Positions 22,794 through 34,700 of a stretch of DNA of 64,000 nt are shown here, piece by piece. Origin of the DNA: Mnemiopsis leidyi (taxonomy: Eukaryota; Ctenophora; Tentaculata; Lobata; Bolinopsidae); contig JH152806.1 in assembly GCA_000226015.1 (NCBI GenBank), positions 228,498 through 292,497 on the forward strand, written 5' to 3'. Position numbers and translations under genes: made by a program. The notes beneath the pieces are model-generated. The model was given only the letters and a program-made list of their open reading frames with translations. It was not told the origin of the DNA and did not search any database. Every line of letters starts with the position of its first letter. The first letter of the stretch is position 1.

Positions 22794-25700
22794 CTACGAA
22801 ACCGGCACCATGCTCTCCTCGGTCGAGCCATGTTTGGTGGACTGATGAGGATGCCACTCCTCCTCCGGATCTAACCCGGCATCACTGCCCACCTTCACGG
22901 TAAAGCTCTCGCTCACAGGCTCCTCAACTTTGCTTACATCCTGGTCCTTTACCGTAAAGCTGGTGCTCTTCATAGAGCTGACTTTTTTGCACAGTTTGTT
23001 TCCACCCTCCCCGCCCGAGCTTGAGGCGGTCCCCTGATCCAGCTCAGCCTCCTCGTTAACGGGGGCCTCCTCCACTCTGAAGGTGCACCTTTTGGAGGAA
23101 GACACGGTACTGGAACTAGGACTACTGGTGTCGTAGGGACGTCGCCTCCCTGGCCGCTCCATCTCTCGCTGCTTCATTCGTCTTTGAAGGACACCGTCAC
23201 GTTTCTTTGGCTTGCTGTCGCTAAATATGTCGAGCCGGGTGTCCAGCAAGGAAGAGCCAACGAGCCAATATGTGTCAATAATGGTGTCCTCCTGCAAGAG
23301 AATGTGATTAGATTTGAATGGTTAATATGTGGTTAATGGTGTCCTACTACCAGGGAATGTGATTATAGATATACAGATATAGATTTGAATGGTTAATTCA
23401 GGCAGTTCGACAGTGGTTATCTAACTTGACAGATATAATTGAGGTTTAAGTCTAACTAAAACATCTAGTTCAGGGGACCCGACTGGTTAATATTTTGGAG
23501 ATCAAGTTCTAGTTCAATGCTAGCATTGTAGAAGATGATATCTGTTTAGCGGCCATGCTCGCAGCCTGCCCGCACACCACATACGTTTGATATTTATTTT
23601 ACTTTTAGTTTAACCGACTTCAGAGGTGCCGATACTTGTGCAGCTGCATTGACAATTGTCTTTTCTTCCTTATTGAGAGTTTGTCGTACGGATTTATAAG
23701 TATTCAGATCGGACAATCATACAGCTGGAAATTCAACCGATAAAGTTAAACTATATCTAGGAGGAAGGGTGGGGGTAAGGCGACCGAAAATGTTTGCTTA
23801 TTGAGTAAAATCAAATTGCTGTGTGTCGGGGGATGGACAGAGCTTTACACAATCAAGGACACATTACAGTATATCGTTAACTTACGATTTTAAACTGTCC
23901 TCTGAACAAAGTCTCAAAGATTCCCGTGTCCGCTAGAAAATTGCGAGTGTAGTTCGTAATCAGGATTCGCATAGCTGAAAGTGTCATCCTTTGTTGGGGG
24001 TGATATGACATTCGAATATTTCAAATTTTGTATTCAAATTCAAGTTAGGAAGTTAGCTACGGCTAAGCTTAACAAGAGAAAATATACTCGTTTTGTATAC
24101 TGTAAAATTAGCATTCTGAATATAAACCTTGACTTCGTTCCTCCATTGCGGTGGCAAGGTTGACAGTTTCCCCAAAAACACAGTACTTTGGAATCTTCAT
24201 ACCAATCATTCCGACTGATACTGGACCAGTGGCAAGCCCGATTCTAAGCTTTACCTGAAAAGTTGAACAAACAAAATTAGGGTTATTTGTTATTAATTTA
24301 TTAAATTGGAATTGTTTAACAACTAAATTTCATTGCCTTATATTGACATTTTTAAAGAAGGCAATTTCCTATTTTCTAAGTAGACAGATTAAAAGTACCA
24401 GTGACCACCATACAGCTCAGTAGCTCACATAGTCACCGCCTACAAGTTAAATAAAGTCACATCGCACATAGATTTAAATTTTGTTCACCTCGCACATAGA
24501 TTTAAAATCAGATTACCTCGCACAAAGATTTAAAGTCAGATCACCTCACACATAGATTTAAAGTCAGATTACCTCACACATAGACTCGTTCTCATGATCC
24601 AAGTTCTGTATCTGGCCGAGCATGTCGAGGGCCAAGTGAGCAATGTTCGTTACACTCTCGCTGGTGGCCTTGCTGCCGCACGTCGGCAGCCCTGTCACTG
24701 CCACATAAGCATCCCCCACAGTATCGGCCTGTAAATGAAATGAGTTTTCTTCCTATGTAGTTACTTGCTTATGGAGCAGCTGCGTTGCGTGAAAGTTAAA
24801 CGCTTCGTTGCCAGCGCGGCTGCTAAACCATTAAAGCATTAACAAGGGACAACAAAGTTGAAGCAAACGTTGGCGCACCATTTTATTTTTTATTTGGAAG
24901 CAATAAGCACTTTGGAAGCGAAACGAACGTTCTCATTAGCCGCCTAAGCTGCCCTTGGTTGTTTTGAATTTTGTTTAAGTTTATGCAACTTTCCAGGGAA
25001 GAAGGCCCAAGAAAAGAAACTAAGTGTAGGATGAGAATGAGTTCTCAGATAAAGGCTGTATAGCATAAGTACCTTGAAGGCTTCATATTTGTCCGTCAAC
25101 TTGTCGATGAGGCAAAAGAGATAGTTGAGAAGATTGACGACCTCTGTTGCAGAGTGATAGCTGGAGATAAGAGTAAAGTTGACGATGTCCGCGTAGAGAA
25201 CTGGTAGAACGTTTTAAAATTAGAGCTACTCTAAGTCTATAGTTGTACTATTAGAGTTACTCTGAGTCTATATTTTTAAAATTAGAGTTACTCTGAGTCT
25301 ATAGTTTTACTATTAGAGTTACTCTGAGTCTATAGTTTTACTATTAGAGTTACTCTAAGTCTATAGTTTTACTATTAGAGTTACTCTAAGTCTATAGTTT
25401 TACTATTGGAGTTACTCTAAGTCTATAGTTAAATAGTTTACTATTAGAGTTACTCTAAGTCTATAGTTTAAATACTATTAGAGTTACTCTAAGTCTATAG
25501 TTTTACTATTAGAGTTACTCTAAGTCTATAGTTTTACTATTAGAGTTACTCTGAGTCTATAGTTTTACTATTAGAGTTACTCTAAGTCTATAGTTAAATT
25601 TAAATAGTTTACTATTAGAGTTACTCTAAGTCTATAGTTTAAATACTATTAGAGTTACTCTAAGTCTATAGTTTTACTATTAGAGTTGCTCTAAGTCTAT

Positions 25701-28700
25701 AGTTTTACTATTAGATAATAATAATAATAAATGTAATTTTAACACCGCAATTAAGCAAAAGCTTATACCCAGCAGTGCGATAAAAACTAGAAGAACATCA
25801 AAAACATAAGGAGAAACTAAATTATTGAAGATCACACTGAGTCTATAGTTTTGAAATTAGAGTTACTCTAAGTCTATAGTTTTACTATTAGAGTTACTCT
25901 GAGTGTATAGTTTTACCATTAGAGTTACTCTAAGTCTATAGTTTTACTATTAGAGTTACTCTAAGTCTATAGTTTTACTATTAGAGTTACTCTAAGGCTA
26001 TAGTTTAAATACTATTAGAGTTACTCTAAATCTATAGTTTTACTATTAGAGCTACGCTGAGTCTATAGTTTTACTATTAGAGTTACTCTAAGTCTTTAGT
26101 TTTGGTGTTCTAAATATGGCCTTCTTTGATACTTTTATAATGAACAAGACGATGAAAGTCGTGATGATCATTTTGTTGCTCTAACAACTTGACAGTTGTT
26201 AAATAGCTCAATGACAGTTGTTGACAGTTTTCTTATTCTATCTTATCCATTAATCCTTCTTAGTAATTTTTACTAATTCATTATAAACCGTGTTAATCTT
26301 TTGATTCAGTTGCTAGTTGTTGGTCATTTTTCACATTAAATGTTCTGTCAGCTATGAATATGAAAAATGAAATATTTTTCGAAACGTCAGATTATATGCG
26401 ATTTTCACTTGTTGGAACAAAAAAATGATCATCACGACTTTCATCGTCCTATTCACTATAAAAGTATCTAAGTTTTGCTGTTACAGTTACTCTTAGTCTA
26501 TAGTTTTACTAATTGGGTTACTCTGTGTCTATAGGCGAGTCACGTTGTCGATAGCTAGCCAAAACGTGAGGCTAAAGATGGCCACACAAAGAACTGATAG
26601 TAGTTAAATAATTTGGGCTACTTTATCTCGAGCTATAAAACTCTGAATTGGTAAGTTGACGATGACTGCATACGGAATCTATAGAAGGTTCAAAGTTTAA
26701 GCATTAGTGTTGCCTGATAGTTCTTAGATTTTAAAGTATAAGTACACATAAGAGAACTGATCTGAAACTAGAAGCTTGCTGACTAACTAACTTCTTAACT
26801 TTAAAACACCACAAATCTGTCATCTCCCACCTGATACAGAGTCAAATATCTCTGGCGGAACGGTTATGTGATTCTTTAGTTTCTTTGCGATGTCAGCTGG
26901 GACAAGCTTGTAGATAAGGTCGTCTGAACGTTGTTTTTCTCGACATAGAACCTCCGTCAGTTTCTTTAGTTGGACTGTGTTTTGTGTCTGCACTTTTACA
27001 AGTGAATAGGTCTTGTCTAGAAAATAATATCGGTAAGTGTTTTCATGGTTACTGGTGAGTGTTTTCATGGTTACTGGTGAGTGTTTTAATGGTTACTGGT
27101 GAGTGTTGTAATGGTTACTGGTGAGTGTTGTTATGGTTACTAGTGAGTGTTTTTATGGTTACTAGTAAGTGTTGTCATGGTTACTGGTGAGTGTTGTCAT
27201 GATTACTGGTGAGTGTTGTCATAATTACGGTGAGTGTTTTCATGGTTACTCTTGAGTGTTTGGCGAGTGTTGTAAAAGTTACTGGCGAGTGTTGTAATGA
27301 TTTCTGGGGGGTGTTGTCATGGTTATTGGTGAGTGTTGTCATGGTTACCAATGAGTATTGTCATGGTTACCAAATACTAATGAGTCATGGTAACCGCCAA
27401 TTTATTTGGTTAGTTATGTAAAAGCAAATAGCTGGATATAAAGGTATGAAACACTAACTTATGTTTGCCCAAAAAAGAAAAGGTTCCACCAAGGCTATAA
27501 AGATCAGTGCTGTTACTGTTATGCCGATGAGCATGTTAGCGTTCCTTCTAAAATCGTCAATATTGTTCAACATTGCCCGTCCCAAGATGTTTTGTACTGT
27601 CTTCAGCTGTTCGTTGTATAAACTTATAACTGAAAATTGTTCTGGTTATAATCTTATCGTATATCACCGTATATATCATCGTATATTCTGCCCGTGCCAT
27701 CGTCCAAAGTTATATAAGGCACGAAAATTTATCGTTCGAAGCCCCAGCAAATCTCCAAGCGAGCGAAATGTAATGACTTTTGATTCTTGCAGCGGTTCGG
27801 AAGTTTAGAATCAGCCATTCAAACGGATCTACAGTGGTCACGTGACTTCCCGTTCATTCACGTGTCATATCGTTTCTGTCCAATTTGTAATTGGGATTTC
27901 GACATAACGAACACAAGTGGGGTGTACGGTTCTAATTTGACAGGAACATCCAAGCATAGATGGTAGATACGACTCCCGCCAGTTGATGAAATCAAATAGG
28001 CCCCAAAGTTTAACGCATTGCAGATGAATTGAGCTTATATTTGTATTAATTGGAAGGATGAAAACATTTTTAGTTCACTTAGCTAAACGATATTAGATTC
28101 GTTTGCTTTTCTCTTGGCTTGACGGCAACCAAATACTATTTTTTTCTTAATTGCAGGCCAAACTTCAGTTAGCACATCTTATTGGAAGCGGCCTTTCAAC
28201 TGGGAACAATTTTAACCCGGACCATTTCAGTCTATTCGCGTAATTTATCAACATAGCTTCGGATTCTTCGTTTTTGTTGAACATAGTAGTTGGTTTGACA
28301 TAGCTTTTACGTGGCGACTGAAAATTTGTCAAATATGAGTAAACGGACTGCAGTAAATACGTATAGTGACTAAATTGCTGGAAAATTAAGGATAGACGCC
28401 TTTAAACTTTGAAATTAAAGTTTATTGCAGCTGCTACATCTTCAGAAACCAACCCCTCGTTTACTTATATAGCTAGTCAGTAGTCAAGCAAATTTTGATC
28501 AATATTAAATAAAGTATTCTCTGGAAATATCAAAACATCAGAATTGATCATGTCTCCGATGTTGTTCAAGTTAGGTGTCAAGCTTTTATAACTTCGTGAC
28601 TTGAACTTTATAACTTGAATATGGGCACAGTTCCTGTAAGATAGCTATTTAGCTCTAAAAGCAGTAAAGATATTCATAAAGTAACAGCGGACAAATGTTG

Positions 28701-31700
28701 CGTCAAACATGCTATCAATATTTTAGAAATCGAAAATAGTTTTTCGTTTAGTCTTTTTTGCATATCGTTCAGTATTTCTCTGTGGTTATTGGTTTGGAGT
28801 AAAATATCGAAACGTTGAACCGTATGTCAGGTGTCTAAGTGCGAGGTTGTCTCCTTAATTTGATGTCAGACGTTATTGCAATTGAGAAAATAACTGGAGC
28901 AAATATATGATAAAAAGTGACAAATATTGTACTTGCTCTAGACTTAGTTATGAGACTTTATATTGGATGAGGAGCGAGTGATCATAAACTAAGCTCGTGC
29001 AGTCCTTATAACAGGGTGCTGGTTTATCTGAGCAATTAATACTAAACCTAGACCGAAGCTAAAGCGATTACAGTTGATATCCTTCGGCCGGCGTTCTCTT
29101 GGGGATCCTTTCTGTGTTTACCCCAGAAAGAAAAGAAATATATAGCTACCTATACAGTAAAACCTCTATTTACCGCGTCCATCGATTTACTGGGCCTTCT
29201 CCTTTTCCCCTGAGAGGCCCGGTAAATAGAGGTTTTACTGTAGCAACAAAATCAAGTGGGAGGTGGATCATTGTATCGTTGTATGTGACATCCTGGCAGT
29301 ATATGACATCCCTTCAGATTTTTCATCTCCTTGCTTTCTTGTTGCCATTTGCTTTTTAAACAGACTCGAGCGATTTCTGTTCTAACATTGATCGCGAAAC
29401 ACGCGTAGCATAAATTTCAACTTTAAACATTTAATAAATTTAAAGCTCGTAGTGGTATCTATCATAGTTTCCAAGCGTTTTCCTCCAAACGTTTCAGTGT
29501 CACTTTCAATTAGGACTGTCAATGACAGCGGTTTCAAAAATACAATCCGCGTCAAACTAACCCCACGACACTCTTACAGGATTAGTGAAAATGTCTCCAG
29601 ATTCTTGGAACTATTACTACACTGCAAACGGATTCCTGACAACCGGAGAGTTCCTGATAGGAACTAGTCTCAACCTTATCTGCTTGACCTACTTTATACG
29701 CAAACGCCCAACCGCCATCAACTTCATCTTCGCTGTCATAAGCGGAACTGACCTACTGCTATCGTCAATCATGGTCTTCTCAGCAATAACGGCCTTCTCC
29801 GGAGGAAAAGCCATGATTTTCGAGAACTCCGTCTTCTGTAACATTTGGGGTTTGCTCTGGCATACCGGATGTGGGTTCTCAATCTTCTTGATGTCCCTGC
29901 TTGCGGTGACCCGCCTGGTGGGCCTAGCTCGACCCCTCCGCAAGGTGAAGCTGGGTGGAGTAGCTGGGATCACACTTGTCTATCTAGCAGTGCAGGTCTT
30001 CAAGAGCACCATGAACTATTGGTATGTAGGCGAGTCTTATCTCTTCAACTCAGCCTTTCTTGGATGCAGCGTCTCTAACATCAACACGCTAGACATCACC
30101 ATTCTGGATAGGATCCTCTACGCCTTCCTCTACATATTTGAGGTGATGGTCCCTGGTGTCATCACCATCATATTCTCGGTGGCCACCTTCCTCCTTCTCC
30201 TACACAAAGACAAAACCCTGCAAAGCAGCACCGCAACACCAATGAAGCCCAAGAAAGGCCAAGCGGCAACCTCCGAGTTTGAAACAGCATGGAAAAACAA
30301 GAGATATGCCTCGGTAACGGTCCTGATGGTGCTATCAACCTACCTGGCTCTGAATGTGTGGTTCTGGTGCCTGACTTTGGGGGACGCCTTCTACATATTT
30401 TCCAACAAGAAGTTAAACTACGTCAGTTTGTGGAAGGGTGACATCGACTCGTACTACATGATGTACTATGTGATATACATCCACACGGTTGTGCTGAACT
30501 CTGCAGCTAATGGTATAATATATCTGGTCAGACTCAAAGGCATACAGATATACATGAAGAGTTTCATAAGGGGACTAAAATGAAGGTTCTCCAGTTTAAA
30601 TTGATTTATCTTAGCCAGTATTGCCTAGAGAGTAGCTACGTAAGTTAGCTAGTTTGTTGCTTATCTAGTAATCAATGTTTCATAATATATACTTTTAAGG
30701 ACGATCGTCTTTGTGATGATGAAATATTATAAAATGTAAGTTAATTTTGTGCATAAATGTGTTATGTTGCTATGCAAAAAAGTGACAAGTTTAAGATTAA
30801 GTTTTAATTGACAAGGTTTGTATAATTGACAAGGTTTGTAAGAGGGGCAGTTAGAAAACAAAATAGACTGGAACTAAAGAATAACAGTTCTTACAACAAC
30901 TACTATTTTACGAATAACATTTTTGTTATTTAACACTTATTTTACTTCGATGTATCCAATAACCATGTAGCTACAATGCTAATTACAGGAGCCGCAGAAT
31001 TTAAAAAGGCCAGCGACGGTTAAATTGGTTTACCATATTGTATACGCCCAAGGCTTCGCTACTGCAAGAGTAGCTAATCTTTGACCTTTAATCACGGTGT
31101 TCCGTTCATTTGGCTAAGTCCTTCGGAACTGCGTAGACCCAACGAAGTTCTAAGCAAAGCCTCAAAGACGCGCACCGCGTGGCTGGGCAGCACAGAGAAT
31201 AGAACCCGGAACTTTCAAAATGAAAGTCAAATGCTCTTAGCTCTGCGCCACTAAGTCATATGAGTCAAGGATTTAGCTGAAGTGGGATTGTTTAAAGCAG
31301 CTGTGGTGGACCTTATCCCACCGCATCGTATAATCAAACTGTTATGATTGAATTTTATATTTTCATTTAAATAGCGCCGTTTAGATTTCTGCATTAGATG
31401 AAAAAATATGAATTGCGACAAAGTAACAGACCTGCGATCCAGTTAATTCCCATCGACTTGGAAGCTTCCAGACTCTGGTTGTTTAGAATCCGGTAGCGGT
31501 GCCCTCTGCAAGAAGTTTGAAATTAGATCAGATATATTTTTTCCGGTAATTTAAATCTGTCGACGGATGTTCTCTGAGGAAATGAGGTGACAATACACAT
31601 TTGAAGGAACATGCGATCATTCAAACATTGACCAACCGGCAACCTTAGAAGGTCGATGGCGTCCGAGAGACGATCCGTGTCAGACTTTAAATCCGGAACG

Positions 31701-34700
31701 TACATCAAGATCTTTGAAAAACAGTAATCTTCAACAGCCTGGTTTGCCACCATAAGTTGCACCTTTTCTGCGTCAGCGTATCCTGTGGTTAACACTGTTA
31801 AGAAATTAACACAGCATACACTGCGTTTAACACAGCGCAAGCTGTTATTGAAGCAGCGTACACGTGCTACGTTGTCCCTAAAATTTTTGGCCGGTAGAAA
31901 TATGTCGCATTGGCCAGACATATAGATTTTGGATTTCAGATCTTCTTTCCCCAAGCCCCTCCATCACACGTTCAGAGCCTTTTTCATTAAGATCTGTCAA
32001 GATCTTAATTTGCTGTCAAAGTTCTGCGAAAGAAAATCCGTGACGATACAAGCCAATATATTTTGGTTAACGAACATCGTTGTTGAACTTTGAAGAGCCT
32101 ATTCTCATTATAAAGTTATGAGATATGTCAAAATTAATTTAATCCCTGTCACATTTTAGATGCCAAAAGTCCCGCGCAAGGTTAAACCGAACTCGCATCT
32201 TTAGCTGTGGCCTGGACAGGGATTTTTCCAGGACCGAGAATTCGACCGGACCTGGGGCTGAAGAACTTTCGACTAGATTTTCATTGAAATTTTGATTTTA
32301 AATTTAGGTCAAACCTCAATTGTATTTTACTATTTTGAAGGCAATAATTTTGAAAAGAGTGTCCCACAAGCGTTCGGCCTTGTTACTCGGTCTTTAGTAT
32401 GATCGAATGTGCAAAATTTTGTTAGGAATACTTAGAAAAGAAGCCCATTCGAGGAATACCTAAAATTTGGCGAAGTCGATGTTCTGTTTTTCGGATAAAC
32501 ATTCATTTCTGTGATCTTTGTCCTTTATCATGTACAGATCATATGCTCTTTCAGCTATGTACTTATGTTTGGCACATCGAGAAACGGGTGTAACTTTAAC
32601 ACGTCCAGTGATTGGACGTTGGAATTGGAAACTCTACCGCAAATCACAACACGGAAGTTAAGGGCTATCTAATGTTCCTAAGGAATAAACCGTTTACCGA
32701 AGGGCCACACCCACTGTCTATTGACATGTTGTAGGTCGATAACTTACAGTCGCGTACATAACGCGTTTCGGAGACAGTTTAGACGCGCATCGCCCGTTAG
32801 AAGACCTAAGGCTGAGAAAGCGTTCACAGTTCGACTCTATATTACCTTCAGTGTAGAAGAACATGCTCTATATTACCTTCAGTATAAAAGAACATGCTCT
32901 ATATTACCTTCAGTATAAAAGAACATGCTCTATATTACCTTCAGTATAAAAGAACATGCTCTATATTACCTTCAGTATAAAAGAACATGCTCTATATTAC
33001 CTTCAGTATAAAAGAACATGCTCTGTATTACCTTCAGTATAGAAGAACATGCTCTATATTACCTTCAGTTTAGAAGAACATGCTCTATATTACCTTCAGT
33101 ATAGACGAACATGCTCTATTTTACCTTCAGCATAGGAGAACAGGCTCTGTATTACCTTCAGTATAGAAGAACATGCTCCATATTACCTTCAGTGTAGAAG
33201 AACATGCTCTATATTACCTTCAGTATAGAAGAACATGCCAATCGCATCAATCTTTGCCGCTCGACTCTGGATCTCTAGAAGACATTTAAAGGCAACAAGC
33301 ATTTTCCATTTTCTTGTGCCGAACAGAGCAGGCTCTGAGAAAGAAAAAGCAATTGTGATAAGTAATGATGATAGCATTAATCAATTTAGAATCTACAGAA
33401 AAATTAAAAATGAAACAAATTAATTATATACAAGAAAGAGAATAAGAATAAAAATTGAAATGTAAATGTTTTTAGAATACCTTACCCTCACTAAAAGTGT
33501 AGACAACAGACTGCACTAAGATCTCCATAACTTTAGTGTAGAAGGAGTTGACATGCTGGGTCATGTTGTTGACGGTGGAGTTCAGAGGAGGTACTCTGAT
33601 CTCCCGGAACTCCGCTAGGACGTCCTGCGGAGGAACTTCTAGTGAACTTGGAGAATTGGGATGAACTTTTAGTGAACTTGGAGAATTGAGATGAACTTCA
33701 AGTGAACTTGGGGAATTGGGATGAACGTCTAATGAACTTGGGGAATTGGGAGGAATTTCTAATGAACCTGGGGAATTGGGAGGAATTTCTAATGAACTTG
33801 GGGAATTAGGAGGAACTCCAAGTGAACTTGGGGAATTAGGAGGAACATCAAGTGAACTAGGGGAATTGGGATGAACTTCTAGTGAACTTGGGGAATTGGG
33901 AGGAACTTCTTATGAACTTGGAGAGTTAGGAGGAACTTCTAGTGAACTTGGAGAATTAGAAGGAACTTCTTATGAACTTGAAGAGTTAGGAAGAACTTCT
34001 TAAATGAACTTGGAGAGTTAGGAGGAACTTCTAGTGAAATTAGGGAATTAGGAGAGACTTCTAGTGAACTTGGGGAATTAGATGGAACTTCTAGTGAACT
34101 CGGAGAATTGGGATGAACTTCTAGTAAACTTGGAGAATTAAGAGGAACTTCAAGTGAACTTGGGGAATTATGAGAGACTTCTAGTGAAATTAGGGAATTA
34201 GGAGAGACTTCTAGTAAACTTGGAGAATTAGGAGGAACTTCTGGTGAACTTGGAGAATTAGGAGGAACTTCTTGTGAACTTAGGGAATTAGGAGGAACTC
34301 CGAACTTCTTATGAACTTGGAGAATTAGGGGGAACTTCTTATGAACTTGGAGAGTTAGGAGGGACTTCTAGTGAAATTAGGGAATTAGGAGAGACTTCGA
34401 GTGAACTTGGAGAATTGGGAGGAACTTCTAGTGAACTTGGACAATTAGAGGGGAACTTCTAATGAAATTAGTGACCAGTATCAACTGAAAAATTTCATAC
34501 GAATGATAATATAGAATTTCAAAAGAAAAAAAGCAATAACAAGGGAAAGTTATCAACAAAGTCTCAAGACACAGCTACTCACATCTCGCTTCTGCAAGAA
34601 GTTGAGACTGTTGTTACTGATCTGGAGGTTATCAGTTTCACTCTCCACAAAACCCTTGCCCATTGCCGTGTACAGGATGTACTCTTGAGGGTTCGTCACT

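Noticed and set aside
31184-31257. Functional tRNA gene (Lys-like loop TTT)
   Set aside because: The acceptor stem does not pair, position 33 is not T and SINE-like sequence follows; better explained as a SINE head.
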